DNA from: Candidatus Rokuibacteriota bacterium
Lineage (GTDB): Bacteria > Methylomirabilota > Methylomirabilia > Rokubacteriales > CSP1-6
Reading direction: 5' to 3'
Assembly: GCA_003221695.1 (NCBI GenBank)
Contig: QHSX01000056.1
Span: forward strand, 62,001-126,000
Length of the DNA: 64,000 nt
In this document: positions 33,141 to 42,473 of the stretch, in pieces
How the letters are laid out: every line of letters begins with the position of its first letter
Position numbering within the stretch: position 1 is the stretch's first letter
Position numbers and translations under genes: made by a program
The notes under the pieces: model-generated
Told to the model about the DNA's origin: nothing
Databases searched by the model: none
Seen by the model: only the letters and a program-made list of their open reading frames with translations

Positions 33141-33584
33141 ATGTTTATTGGGCGCTACCAGCACACGATCGACCCGAAGGGCCGGGTAAGCATTCCGGCG
33201 CGATACCGGACTGCGCTCGCGCAATACGAGGGCACCCTGCTCGTGGTGCCCCAGGATCAGTGTCTCAACGTGTATCCGTTCGCGGCCTGGGAGCGCGTCG
33301 TCGGCGCCCTCAACGAGCAGTCGCAGTTCGACGAGCGTCTGCGCCGCGTCGGCCGTCTCTGGATCTCGCGCGCGCGGGAAGTCGAGCTCGACGGCGCGGG
33401 ACGCATTCTGCTTCCGCCCGACAGCCGGCAGCAGGCGGGGCTCGTGAAGGACGTGACGCTCGTCGGCCTCGGGCGTGAGTTCTTCGAGATCTGGGACCGG
33501 AAGCGGTTCGAGGAGTACGAGCGCGCGAACGGCGACGAGCTCGGCGGTGATTTCGCCTGGCTCTCGCAGGTGGGAGTGAAGTAG
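33141..33584 (+). CDS. mraZ: Transcriptional regulator MraZ
   Basis: 147 residues. It opens with FIGRYQHTIDPKGRVSIPARYR, the first AbrB-like DNA-binding unit. The second unit repeats it as 'REVELDGAGRILLPPDSRQQAG'. MraZ forms rings that bind the TGGGN repeats seen just upstream. First gene of the dcw cluster; 11 nt to the annotated rsmH GTG. Confidence 0.9.
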   Translation: MFIGRYQHTIDPKGRVSIPARYRTALAQYEGTLLVVPQDQCLNVYPFAAWERVVGALNEQSQFDERLRRVGRLWISRAREVELDGAGRILLPPDSRQQAGLVKDVTLVGLGREFFEIWDRKRFEEYERANGDELGGDFAWLSQVGVK

Positions 33585-33595
33585 TCCACGTTCCG

Positions 33596-34456
33596 GTGCT
33601 TGTCGACGAGGTCGCGTTTCTCCTGCGACCGCGCGGCGGAGGATGGGTGATCGATGGAACGGTGGGGATGGGCGGTCACGCCGAGGCGCTCCTCATGACG
33701 AGCCCTGCGTCCGTCCGGCTCCTGGGGCTCGACGTGGACCCCGAGGCCGTGCGGCGCGCGGGCCTGCGGCTCGCGCGCTTCGGCGACCGCGTGCGACTCG
33801 CGCGGGCGAGCTTCGCGAACCTCGGGAGCGCGGCCGAAGCGCACGGTGTGGGGCGGGCGCACGCGATCCTGCTCGACCTCGGCGTGTCCTCCCACCAGCT
33901 CGAGACGTCGGGACGCGGCTTCTCCTTCCAGCGGGACGAACCACTCGACATGCGGCTCGATCCCGAGCGCGGCGAGACCGCCGCCGACCTCGTGAACCGG
34001 CGCCCCGAGGTCGAGCTCGTGCGGATCCTCGTCGAGTACGGCGAGGAGCGCCACGCGCGCCGGATCGCCCGCGCGATCGTGCGGCGGCGCCCGCTCCGGA
34101 CGACCGGCGACCTCGTCGCCGCCGTGCGGAGCGCCGTGCCGCGTGCGGCCTGGCCCCGACGACTCCACGTCGCGACGCGCACCTTCCAGGCGGTGCGGAT
34201 GGCGGTGAACGACGAGCCCGCGGCGCTCCGCGCGGCGCTCCACGCGGCGCCGGCGCTGCTCGACGTCGGCGGCAGGCTCGGCGTGATCGCCTTCCACTCG
34301 GGCGAAGATCGCGTCGTGAAGCAGACGTTCCGGGCCCTCGAGTCGGCGGGCTTCGCCGAGCTCGAGCCGTCGCCCCTCGGGCCCGAGACCGACGAGGTGC
34401 GGGCGAATCCCCGCGCCCGGAGCGCCAGGCTGCGCGTGCTGGAGCGGCTCTCGTGA
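33596..34456 (+). CDS. rsmH: 16S rRNA m4C1402 methyltransferase RsmH
   Basis: 286 residues from the GTG at 33596. SAM site 'VIDGTVGMGGHAEALL', then 'LLGLDVDPEAVRRA', 'ILLDLGVSSHQLETSGRGFSFQRDEPLDMRLD', 'TFQAVRMAVNDE' and 'LGVIAFHSGEDRVVKQ', all RsmH-specific. The conserved N-terminal HVPVL motif is encoded immediately upstream of this GTG (codons from 33587) but has no ATG/GTG/TTG before it in frame; a CTG at 33557 is one option. The true start is therefore uncertain. It overlaps ftsL by 4 nt. Confidence 0.88.
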   Translation: MLVDEVAFLLRPRGGGWVIDGTVGMGGHAEALLMTSPASVRLLGLDVDPEAVRRAGLRLARFGDRVRLARASFANLGSAAEAHGVGRAHAILLDLGVSSHQLETSGRGFSFQRDEPLDMRLDPERGETAADLVNRRPEVELVRILVEYGEERHARRIARAIVRRRPLRTTGDLVAAVRSAVPRAAWPRRLHVATRTFQAVRMAVNDEPAALRAALHAAPALLDVGGRLGVIAFHSGEDRVVKQTFRALESAGFAELEPSPLGPETDEVRANPRARSARLRVLERLS

Positions 34457-34824
34457 CCGGCCCCCAGCGACTCCATCGTGAACCCGACCCGCGCGCCCGG
34501 CGGATCCTCGTCGCGGCGCTCACCGCCGCGGCGCTGCTCGTCGGCGGCGCGCTGACCGTCGTCGGCATGCGGGTGCAGCAGGTCCAGCTCGCGTACCGGC
34601 TCGACGAGGCGCGCGCCCAGCAGGCGCGGGCGCAGGGCAACGTCCGCCAGCTCGAGATCGAGGTGGCGACCCTCCGCTCACCGGCGCGGGTGGAGGCGCG
34701 CGCCCGGCGGCTCGGGCTCTCGCCGCCGGGGCGCGATCAAATGCGGCTGGCGCACGAGTACGTCGCCGGCGGGACCCGCCTGGCGGCCACGCGCTGGGGC
34801 CGCATCGAGGCTCTAGCGAAGTGA
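34453..34824 (+). CDS. ftsL: Cell division protein FtsL
   Basis: 123 residues from a GTG overlapping the rsmH stop. A basic cytoplasmic tail, one transmembrane helix (ILVAALTAAALLVGGALTVVGM), then a coiled coil (VQQVQLAYRLDEARAQQARAQGNVRQLEIEVATLRS) and 'ARRLGLSPPG', as in FtsL. Identified by position and architecture rather than strong sequence conservation. Overlaps ftsI by 4 nt. Confidence 0.8.
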   Translation: MTGPQRLHREPDPRARRILVAALTAAALLVGGALTVVGMRVQQVQLAYRLDEARAQQARAQGNVRQLEIEVATLRSPARVEARARRLGLSPPGRDQMRLAHEYVAGGTRLAATRWGRIEALAK

Positions 34825-36794
34825 CGCCCGGCGACCTCCGAGCGCGGGTCCTGATTCTCGCGGCGGTGTTCGCCGTGGCGTTCGGAGGCCTGACCGGGCG
34901 CCTCGCATGGCTCCAGGTGGTCAAGCGCGCCGAGCTCGCGCAGCTTGCGGAGCGACAGTACTCGCGTACCGTCGTCCTCCACGCCCAGCGCGGCCCGATC
35001 CTCGACCGCCAGGGGGCGCCGCTCGCCACGTCCACGCCTACCGAGTCACTCTTCATCCAGCCCCGGAGCGTCGGTGATCCCGTGCGCGTCACGGCCCGGC
35101 TCGCGCCGATCCTCGGCCTGCCGCCTGGCGAGGTGCGGGCTGCCCTGACGAGTGGGCGGTCGTTCGTCTGGCTCCGGCGGAAGCTCCCGCCGGCCGTCGC
35201 CGGGGAGGTGCGGGCGCTCCGCGAGCCCGGCCTCGGTTTCCTGCCCGAGCCGCTTCGCCTCTACCCGAACCGCGAGCTGGCGGCACACGTCCTCGGCTTC
35301 GAGGGCGTGGAGGGCGGGCTCGAGGGGATCGAGCGGGCCTTCGACGGCGAGCTCGCGGGCGTCCCGGGCAAGGCGATCGTCGGGCGCGACGCGCTCGGCC
35401 GGGAGGTCACCTCGCCACACCTGCTCGAGCTGCCGCAGGCCGGGCACGGCGTCATGCTCACGATCGACCGGACGATCCAGTACATGACCGAGCGCGAGCT
35501 CGACGCCGCCTACCGGAGGACCGGCGCCAGGTCGGCGATGGCGGTCGTCCTCGACCCGCGCACCGGTGAGGTGCTGGCCCTCGCGCTCCGGCCGACGTTC
35601 AACCCGAACACCTTTCTCGAGGCGCCGTCCAAGGACCACTGGCGCAACCGCGTCGTGACCGATCCCTTCGAGCCCGGCTCGACCTTCAAGGTCATCCTCG
35701 CCGCGGCCGCGCTCGAGGAGGGCGTGGTCCGGCCCGAGGACAAGATCTACGGCGACAACGGGTCCGTGACCATCGCCAAGACGACAATCCACGACTGGAA
35801 GAAGTACGGCTGGCTGACGTTCAGCGAGGTGCTGCAGAACTCGTCGAACGTGGGTTCCATCAAGGTGGGCCTCGCCCTCGGGCGCGAGCGGTACTACCGC
35901 TACATGAGCGCCTTCGGCTTCGGGGCGGCGACCGGTGTCGGGCTCCCCGGCGAGAGCCGCGGGCTCCTGCGCGCTCCCGGGCGCTGGTCGCTCTTGTCGC
36001 TGCCCACGATGTCGATCGGCCAGGAGGTCTCGGTGACCGCGCTCCAGTTGGTGTCGGCGTTTGGGGCCGTCGCCAACGGCGGCACGCTCATGCAGCCTCG
36101 GATCGTGCGCGCGACCTTCGACGCCGAGGGGCGGGAGGTCCGGCGGTTCGCGCCGACGCCGGTCCGTCAAGTCATCTCGCCCGAGACGGCCCGCACCCTG
36201 ACGCGAATCCTCGTGAGGGTCGTCGAGTCCGGGACCGGGCACAACGCGGCGATTCCCGGGTACGAGGTCGCGGGCAAGACGGGGACCGCGCAGAAGCTCG
36301 ATCCGGCGACCAGACGCTACTCGCGGTCGCCGGGCGTGCTGTCCTTCGTCGGCTGGGCGCCCGCGGACGAGCCGCGCTTCGTCATGCTCGTGGTGCTCGA
36401 TGAGCCGAGGAAGGAGCAGTGGGGAAGCGAGGCGGCCGCGCCGATCTGGAGCGCGATCGGCCGCGGGATCCTGCGCTACCTCGAGGTGGCGCCGCGTGAT
36501 GTCCTGCCCATGCAGATCGTCACGCGGCCGTCGCCGGAGGCTCCCGCTGCCAGTGTGACCGCGCCGGTGCGCTTTGTCAGCACCGACGCGGCGGTCGACG
36601 CCGACGGGAGCCGCGGGATGCCGGATCTCACGGGACGAACGTTGCGGAGCGCGCTCGCCGCGCTCGCGCCGCTCCGTCTCGCGGTCGAGATCCGGGGACA
36701 GGGCCGCGTCGTCCGCCAGGCGCCCCGGCCGGGGGAGCCGCTGCGGCCGGGCCTCACCGCCAGGCTCACGCTGGCGCCAGGGTCGGCGAAATGA
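34821..36794 (+). CDS. ftsI: Peptidoglycan transpeptidase FtsI (PBP) with PASTA domain
   Basis: 657 residues. N-terminal transmembrane helix, PBP dimer domain with 'RGPILDRQGAPLA', transpeptidase with SxxK in 'PGSTFKVI', SxN in 'NSSNVGSI', and KTGT in 'VAGKTGTAQKL'. A C-terminal PASTA domain starts at 'GMPDLTGRTLRSALAAL' (about 595-655). It crosslinks septal peptidoglycan. GTG start overlaps ftsL; one base separates it from the murE ATG. Confidence 0.9.
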   Translation: MTPGDLRARVLILAAVFAVAFGGLTGRLAWLQVVKRAELAQLAERQYSRTVVLHAQRGPILDRQGAPLATSTPTESLFIQPRSVGDPVRVTARLAPILGLPPGEVRAALTSGRSFVWLRRKLPPAVAGEVRALREPGLGFLPEPLRLYPNRELAAHVLGFEGVEGGLEGIERAFDGELAGVPGKAIVGRDALGREVTSPHLLELPQAGHGVMLTIDRTIQYMTERELDAAYRRTGARSAMAVVLDPRTGEVLALALRPTFNPNTFLEAPSKDHWRNRVVTDPFEPGSTFKVILAAAALEEGVVRPEDKIYGDNGSVTIAKTTIHDWKKYGWLTFSEVLQNSSNVGSIKVGLALGRERYYRYMSAFGFGAATGVGLPGESRGLLRAPGRWSLLSLPTMSIGQEVSVTALQLVSAFGAVANGGTLMQPRIVRATFDAEGREVRRFAPTPVRQVISPETARTLTRILVRVVESGTGHNAAIPGYEVAGKTGTAQKLDPATRRYSRSPGVLSFVGWAPADEPRFVMLVVLDEPRKEQWGSEAAAPIWSAIGRGILRYLEVAPRDVLPMQIVTRPSPEAPAASVTAPVRFVSTDAAVDADGSRGMPDLTGRTLRSALAALAPLRLAVEIRGQGRVVRQAPRPGEPLRPGLTARLTLAPGSAK

Positions 36795-36795
36795 A

Positions 36796-38289
36796 ATGGC
36801 GCGCGAGATGCCGGTGAGCGAGCTGCTCGCGGCGCTGCCGGTCAAGACCGTCGTCGGGGCGCCGCCGTCCTCGGTCGCGTCCATCACGGATGACTCGCGA
36901 CGGGTCGAGCCCGGGAGCTGCTTCGTGGCGACGCCGGGGCTCCGACAGGACGCGCGGCGGTTCGTCCCCGAGGCGGTCCGTCGGGGGGCGACGCTGATCG
37001 TCACGGAGGGCGGACCGCTCCCCGACGTGGCCGTCGCCCAGGTGCTCGTGCCCTCGGCGCGCGAGTCGCTCGCGCGCCTGGCGGACATGTACTACGGCCG
37101 CCCCTCGCGCGAGCTGACGCTCGTCGGGATCACCGGGACGAACGGCAAGACGACCACGTCGTACCTGGTCGAGGCGCTGCTGCGCGCGCGGGGCCTCGCG
37201 ACGGGCGTCATCGGCACCAACCAGTACGTCCTCGGGACCGAGCGCCGGCCGGCCCATCACACGACCCCCGACGCGCTCGAGCTCCAGTCCCTCCTCGCGC
37301 TCATGCGCGAGCGCGGGATCCGCGGCGTCGCCATGGAGGTATCCTCGCACGCCCTGACGCTCTCGCGCGTGGACGGCCTCGCTTTCGACGTCGCGGTCTT
37401 CACGAACCTGACCCAGGACCACCTCGACTTTCACGGCACCGTGGCCGAGTACCGTCGGGCCAAGCGCCGCCTCTTCGAGCTCCTGGCCGGATCGCCCAAG
37501 CCCCGGCGCACGGCCGTGATCAACGGGGACGACTCGTCGGGGCAGGCGATGGTCGAGGGACTCGACCTGACCGTGCTGACCTTCGGGCTCGGCGAGGGCG
37601 CCCGCGTCCGGGCGGTGGACTACGCCTCTACGATCGAGGGGCTCCGCATGACGGCGGAGACCCCCGTCGGCCCCCTGGCCCTGACCTCACCGCTGATCGG
37701 CGAGCACAACGTGATGAACCTGCTCGGCGCCGTCGCGACCGGCCTGGCGCTCGGCCTCGAGCCCGGCGCGATCGGCGCCGCGCTTGCGACGGTCGGGACC
37801 GTCGCGGGCCGATTCGAACAGGTGCGGGCCGGCCAGCCGTTCCTGGTCGTCGTGGACTACGCGCACACCCCCGACGCGCTGGAGCGCGTGCTGACCACGG
37901 CGCGCAAGCTCACCGCGGGGCGTCTGGGCGTGGTCTTCGGCTGTGGCGGCGACCGCGATCGCGGGAAGCGCCCGATCATGGGCGGGATCGCCGCCCGGCT
38001 CGCCGACCGGGTCTGGGTGACCTCCGACAATCCGCGCTCGGAGCGGCCGGAGGCGATCATCGACGAGATTCTCGTCGGGGTGCGCGCGGCCGGTGTCGAT
38101 CCCGGCCGGTACGCGGTCGAGCCCGACCGCGCCCGGGCGATCCACGACGCGCTGCACTGGGCTGACGCTGGTGATACCGTGGTGATAGCGGGTAAGGGCC
38201 ACGAGACGTACCAGATCATAGGTTCCGACGTGCTCCCCTTCGACGATCGCGAAGTCGCTCGGCGGATCCTCCAGGAGCGTTCGCCATAG
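36796..38289 (+). CDS. murE: UDP-MurNAc-tripeptide ligase MurE
   Basis: 497 residues. ATP motif GITGTNGKTTTSYL, 'EVSSHAL', 'DYAHTPDALERVL', and 'SDNPRSERP'. The DNPR motif selects meso-diaminopimelate, so this organism probably makes Gram-negative-type peptidoglycan. The ATG at 36796 follows the ftsI stop by one base. Confidence 0.92.
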   Translation: MAREMPVSELLAALPVKTVVGAPPSSVASITDDSRRVEPGSCFVATPGLRQDARRFVPEAVRRGATLIVTEGGPLPDVAVAQVLVPSARESLARLADMYYGRPSRELTLVGITGTNGKTTTSYLVEALLRARGLATGVIGTNQYVLGTERRPAHHTTPDALELQSLLALMRERGIRGVAMEVSSHALTLSRVDGLAFDVAVFTNLTQDHLDFHGTVAEYRRAKRRLFELLAGSPKPRRTAVINGDDSSGQAMVEGLDLTVLTFGLGEGARVRAVDYASTIEGLRMTAETPVGPLALTSPLIGEHNVMNLLGAVATGLALGLEPGAIGAALATVGTVAGRFEQVRAGQPFLVVVDYAHTPDALERVLTTARKLTAGRLGVVFGCGGDRDRGKRPIMGGIAARLADRVWVTSDNPRSERPEAIIDEILVGVRAAGVDPGRYAVEPDRARAIHDALHWADAGDTVVIAGKGHETYQIIGSDVLPFDDREVARRILQERSP

Positions 38290-38297
38290 GAGCCCGG

Positions 38298-39683
38298 ATG
38301 CCCCTCTTCACCGTCCAGGACATCGTTCGCGCGACCCGGGGCGCGCTCGTCGCCGGCGACCTCGGCGTCCCCGTGACGGGGGTGTCGATCGACTCGCGCG
38401 CGCTCGGCGTCGGGGAGGCGTTCTTCGCCATTCAGGGCCACCGGCTCGACGGCCACGCCTTCCTCGCGGACGCGGCGGGCCGGGGCGCCGCCTGTCTGGT
38501 CGTCCACGCGCTCCGCGACGACGCGCCCGCCAACGTGCCGCTCGTCCTCGTCGAGGACACTACGATATCGCTCGGTCTGCTCGCGACGTACCATCGCGCG
38601 CGGTTTTCCATCCCCGTCGTGGCCGTGACCGGCTCCAACGGCAAGACCACGACCAAGGAGCTGATCGCGTCCGTGCTCGGTGTGCGCTGGCACGTCCTCA
38701 AGCCCACGGGGAGCTTCAACAACCAGTGGGGCCTCCCGCTCACGCTCTTGAAGCTCGTCCCCGAGCACGAGGCGCTCGTGCTCGAGCTCGGCACGAACCG
38801 GCCGGGCGAGATCGCCTACCTGGCGGAGCTGGCGCGACCGACGGTCGGCGTGGTGACGAACGTCGCGGCCGTGCACACGGAGTTCCTCGGCTCGCTCGAC
38901 GGCGTCCGCGAGGAGAAGGCCGCGCTCGTGCGCGCCGTGCCCGCCGACGGGTGGGTGGCGCTCAACGTCGACGACCCGCGGGTCGCCGGGATGGCGCGCG
39001 ACGCCAAGGCCCACGTCGTCACCTACGGGCGCGCCGCCACGGCCCACGTCCGCCTCGTGGGCGACGTCGTCGAGGACGCGCGCGGCCTCACGTTCACGCT
39101 CGAGGCGGCGGGCGTGCGAGAGCCGGCGACGCTCGCCCTCGCCGGGCGTCACAACGTGATGAACGCGCTCGCCGCGGCCGCCGTGGGCGCGGCGCTCGGC
39201 CTCACGCTCGTGGAGATCGCGCGGGGGCTCGCCGTCGCGCGGCCGGTCGCGGGCCGTTGCGTGTGGCGCGAGGCCGGCGGCGTCCGGATCCTCGACGACA
39301 CGTACAACGCCAACCCGGCCTCGATGCGGGCCGCGCTCGACACGGTCGCGGCGCGCCGTGGCGCCGGCCGGCTCGTCGCGGTGCTCGGCGACATGCTGGA
39401 GCTCGGCGGGATCGCCGAGGAGGCCCACCGGGAGATCGGCCGCGCGGTCGTGGCCGCCGGTGCCGATGAGCTCGTCGGCGTCGGGCGCCTGGCGCTCTTC
39501 GCGGTCGAGGCCGCCCGCGAGGCGGGACTCGCCGAGGCGCGCCACGCGACCACGTTCGAGGACACCGTGGCCCACCTGCTCAAGGGCCTGGTGCCCGGCG
39601 ACACGGTGCTCGTGAAGGGGTCGAGGGGGGTGCGCCTGGAGCGGGTCGTGGACGCGCTCGTCGCGCGCCTGGCCCGGGAATGA
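38298..39683 (+). CDS. murF: UDP-MurNAc-tripeptide--D-Ala-D-Ala ligase MurF
   Basis: 461 residues. 'ISIDSRALGVGEAFFAIQGHRLDGHAF' N-terminal domain, ATP motif VTGSNGKTTTKELIA, 'LELGTNRPGEIAYLAELARP', and 'LDDTYNANPASMRAAL' are MurF signatures. AGGAG precedes the ATG by 6 nt. It adds D-Ala-D-Ala; the ddl ligase that makes the dipeptide is not in this cluster. Confidence 0.92.
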   Translation: MPLFTVQDIVRATRGALVAGDLGVPVTGVSIDSRALGVGEAFFAIQGHRLDGHAFLADAAGRGAACLVVHALRDDAPANVPLVLVEDTTISLGLLATYHRARFSIPVVAVTGSNGKTTTKELIASVLGVRWHVLKPTGSFNNQWGLPLTLLKLVPEHEALVLELGTNRPGEIAYLAELARPTVGVVTNVAAVHTEFLGSLDGVREEKAALVRAVPADGWVALNVDDPRVAGMARDAKAHVVTYGRAATAHVRLVGDVVEDARGLTFTLEAAGVREPATLALAGRHNVMNALAAAAVGAALGLTLVEIARGLAVARPVAGRCVWREAGGVRILDDTYNANPASMRAALDTVAARRGAGRLVAVLGDMLELGGIAEEAHREIGRAVVAAGADELVGVGRLALFAVEAAREAGLAEARHATTFEDTVAHLLKGLVPGDTVLVKGSRGVRLERVVDALVARLARE

Positions 39684-39692
39684 TGGCGGCGG

Positions 39693-40772
39693 ATGCTTTA
39701 CCACCTTCTCGTTCCGCTCGCCAAGGACCACATCCTCTTCAACGTCTTCCGCTACCTGACGTTCAGGTCCTTCATGGCCCTGATCACCGGGCTCGTGATC
39801 TCGCTCGTGATCGGTCCGCCGCTGATCCAGAAGCTCCGCGAGCTGCAGCACGGCGGCGAGACGATCCGCGAGGACACGCCGGAGCGCCATCGGACGAAGA
39901 AGGGCACGCCGACGATGGGCGGGATCGTGATCATCGCCGCGATCCTGTCCACGACCCTGCTGTGGGCGAATCTGGGGAACCGCTACGTGTGGGTCGCGAT
40001 GCTCGCGACGCTCGCCTTCGGGCTCCTCGGGGTGTGGGACGACCTCACGAAGCTTCGCACGCGGAAGGGGCTCTCGATGCGCCTGAAGTTCGGTGTGCAG
40101 GTCGTGCTCACGGGAGCCCTGCTCCAGATCGTCTTCTGGCAGCCGCCCGCCGCGTGGCTGCCGGTGCTGGCGATCCCGTTCTTCAAGGGGTGGCTCATCA
40201 ACCTCGGCTGGCTCTGGATCCCGTTCGCGATGCTGGTGGTGATCGGCGCGTCGAACGCGGTGAACCTGACGGATGGCCTCGACGGATTGGCGGTCGGCCC
40301 CGTCATCATGGCCGGCGGCGCCTTCGGCGTCATCGCGTACCTGACCGGCAACTTCAGAGCGGCGGACTACCTCAAGATCCTGAACGTCAAGGGCGCGGGC
40401 GAGCTGACCGTGTTCTGCGGCGCGCTGATCGGCGCGGCGATCGGCTTTCTCTGGTTCAACTGCCACCCGGCGGAGGTCTTCATGGGCGACGCGGGGTCGC
40501 TCGCGCTGGGCGGCGCGATCGGGACGCTCGCGGTGCTCACGAAAGCAGAGCTCCTGCTGCCGCTGATCGGCGGCCTCTACGTGGTCGAGGCGGGCTCGGT
40601 GATCGTGCAGGTCGCGAGCTTCAAGCTGACGGGGCGCCGGGTCTTCCGCATGGCGCCGCTCCACCACCACTACGAGCTCTCGGGCTGGGCGGAGCCGAAG
40701 ATCGTCGTACGCTTCTGGATCGTCTCGTTCGCGCTGGCGCTGCTCGCCCTGACGACCCTCAAACTGAGGTGA
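39693..40772 (+). CDS. mraY: Phospho-MurNAc-pentapeptide transferase MraY
   Basis: 359 residues and about ten transmembrane helices. 'KKGTPTMGGI' loop, 'NLTDGLDGLAVGP' with the Asp pair, 'FMGDAGSLALGG' and the 'MAPLHHHYELSGWAEPKIVVRFW' histidine loop are diagnostic. It makes lipid I. Its TGA overlaps an ATG (TGATG) that begins a small repeat-containing frame. Confidence 0.92.
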   Translation: MLYHLLVPLAKDHILFNVFRYLTFRSFMALITGLVISLVIGPPLIQKLRELQHGGETIREDTPERHRTKKGTPTMGGIVIIAAILSTTLLWANLGNRYVWVAMLATLAFGLLGVWDDLTKLRTRKGLSMRLKFGVQVVLTGALLQIVFWQPPAAWLPVLAIPFFKGWLINLGWLWIPFAMLVVIGASNAVNLTDGLDGLAVGPVIMAGGAFGVIAYLTGNFRAADYLKILNVKGAGELTVFCGALIGAAIGFLWFNCHPAEVFMGDAGSLALGGAIGTLAVLTKAELLLPLIGGLYVVEAGSVIVQVASFKLTGRRVFRMAPLHHHYELSGWAEPKIVVRFWIVSFALALLALTTLKLR

Positions 40773-40963
40773 TGGACATGTGGAAGAGAGCCGGGTCGCG
40801 CCTCGTCTCAGGCCACCTGACGCAGGCTCGCCTCGCGCGTCGGACGCGCTGCGGCTTCGCACTCCCAACGCAGGCTCGCCTCGCGCGTCGGACGCGCTGC
40901 GGCTTCGGACTCCGATCGACGGCGCCGGCCTCGCGGCCCTCGTTACAACGGAGCGCGTCATGA
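40772..40963 (+). CDS. Small repeat-encoded ORF bridging mraY and murD
   Basis: 63 codons, opening by TGATG overlap with mraY and closing by ATGA overlap with murD. Two copies of a 16-residue unit, QARLARRTRCGFALPT and QARLARRTRCGFGLRS, come from a 48-bp DNA repeat; the rest is Arg/Ser-rich with no recognisable fold. It may be translated only to couple the two neighbours, or it may be a chance product of a repeat insertion. No homologue is known to me. Confidence 0.4.
   Translation: MDMWKRAGSRLVSGHLTQARLARRTRCGFALPTQARLARRTRCGFGLRSTAPASRPSLQRSAS
40820..40907. repeat. 48-bp tandem repeat, two copies
   Basis: A 40-bp block beginning ACGCAGGCTCGCC starts at 40820 and again at 40868, identical over 40 bp. 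Period 48 is divisible by three, so two frames stay open across it. It lies in the mraY-murD junction. Confidence 0.88.
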
Positions 40964-42366
40964 TCACGGAGCGGGATGAGGTCGACATGGTGACACGAGG
41001 GCGGGCGTACACGGACTCGCTCGCCGGCCGGCGGGTGACGGTCGTGGGGCTCGCGCGGAGCGGCGTCGCCGCCGCGCGACTCCTCCGGGCGGCCGGCGCG
41101 CAGGTGACCGGCACCGACCTGAAGCCACTCGAGGCGCTCGGGCGCGAGGCGACCGCGCTCGAAGCGCTGGGCGTGCGCCTCGTTACGGGCCAGGCGACGC
41201 GCGGCGCGTTCGACGGCGCCGACCTCGTCGTCGTGAGCCCGGGCGTGCCGCTCGACGGCGATCAGCTGGCGCCGGCGCGCGCCCATCGGGTGCCGATCAT
41301 CGGCGAGCTCGAGCTCGGCTGGCGCGCGCTCGAGGCGGAGACGATCGCGATCACCGGCACCAACGGCAAGACGACGACGACCGCGCTCACGGGCGCCTTG
41401 CTCGCCGGGCAGCCCCGCCCCGTGCTCGTCGCCGGCAATATCGGGACCCCGCTCGCGGCGCACGCGCTCGGGTTCCCGCCGGACGGCCTCGTCGTCTGCG
41501 AGGCGTCGAGCTTCCAGCTGGAGTCGACCGAGGCCTTCCAGCCCCGCGTCGCCGCCGTGCTCAACATCGCTCCGGACCACCTCGATCGGCACGGGAGCCT
41601 CGCCGCCTACGTGGACGCGAAGGCGCGGATCTTCGCCAACCAGACGCCGGCGGACTGTGCGGTCCTCAACGCCGACGACGAGGCGACCGCGGCGCTCGCC
41701 CGCCGGACGCGCGCCCACGTCGTGTGGTTCAGCCGCCGCCGTTCGCTGTCGCACGGAGTCTTCGTCCGCGACGGCCGGATCGCGGCGCAGCTCGACGGCC
41801 ACGTCGAGGAGATCTGCCCGGTCGCCGAGATCTTCCTGCGCGGCGCGCACAACGTCGAGAACGTGCTCGCCGCCACCGCCTGCGTGCTGTGGGTGGGGCT
41901 CGCGCCGGAGACGATCCGGCGGGCGATCGGCCGGTTCCGGGGCGTCGCGCATCGGATCGAGTTCGTCCGCGATCGCCGGGGCGTGCAGTACTTCAACGAT
42001 TCGAAAGGCACCAACGTCGCGTCCACCCTCAAGGCGCTCGAGAGCTTCTCCGAGCGGGTTCTGTTGATCGCGGGCGGCCGTGGCAAGGGGCAGGACTTCG
42101 AGCCGCTCGCCGCCGCCGCGCGCGGGCGTGTCGGCCACGCGTTCCTGATCGGTGAGGACGCCCCGAAGCTCGCGGCGGCGTTCAAGGCGGCGTCGATCCC
42201 CGTGACGCGCTGCCCGTCGCTCGAGGGCGCCGTGGACGCGGCGCGCCGCCTGGCCATTCCCGGCGACGTGGTGCTGCTCTCGCCGGCGTGCGCCTCGTTC
42301 GACATGTTCGAGAACTTCGAGCACCGGGGCGACGTCTTCAAAAAGCTCGTGGAGAGGTTGGACTGA
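40960..42366 (+). CDS. murD: UDP-MurNAc-L-Ala--D-Glu ligase MurD
   Basis: 468 residues from ATG 40960 (ATGA overlap with the small frame before it, GGAG 7-8 nt upstream); ATG 40987 is an alternative that trims nine residues. The N-terminal Rossmann start is 'RRVTVVGLARSGVAAARLL', ATP motif ITGTNGKTTTTALTG, 'APDHLDRHGSLAAY', 'FNDSKGTNVASTLKAL' and the end 'LLSPACASFDMFENFEHRGDVF' are MurD-specific. Its TGA overlaps the next ATG (TGATG). Confidence 0.9.
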   Translation: MITERDEVDMVTRGRAYTDSLAGRRVTVVGLARSGVAAARLLRAAGAQVTGTDLKPLEALGREATALEALGVRLVTGQATRGAFDGADLVVVSPGVPLDGDQLAPARAHRVPIIGELELGWRALEAETIAITGTNGKTTTTALTGALLAGQPRPVLVAGNIGTPLAAHALGFPPDGLVVCEASSFQLESTEAFQPRVAAVLNIAPDHLDRHGSLAAYVDAKARIFANQTPADCAVLNADDEATAALARRTRAHVVWFSRRRSLSHGVFVRDGRIAAQLDGHVEEICPVAEIFLRGAHNVENVLAATACVLWVGLAPETIRRAIGRFRGVAHRIEFVRDRRGVQYFNDSKGTNVASTLKALESFSERVLLIAGGRGKGQDFEPLAAAARGRVGHAFLIGEDAPKLAAAFKAASIPVTRCPSLEGAVDAARRLAIPGDVVLLSPACASFDMFENFEHRGDVFKKLVERLD

Positions 42367-42473
42367 TGGCTCGCGCGATCCCGTTGGGGGGGTCTGGGGG
42401 AGGAGCGGCGGTCACTCTGATGGCTCGCGTGATCCCGTTGGGGGGGTCTGGGGGAGGAGCGGCCGTCGCTCCC
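42366..42473. repeat. 54-bp tandem repeat, two copies
   Basis: Copies begin at 42366 and 42420 with ATGGCTCGCG(C/T)GATCCCG and continue through a G-rich GGGGGGGTCTGGGGGAGGAG block. Only a few changes separate them. The period is divisible by three. Confidence 0.88.

Noticed and set aside
37857-41114. Long minus-strand frame across murE, murF, mraY
   Set aside because: Same antisense artefact; the plus-strand genes have unambiguous Mur motifs.
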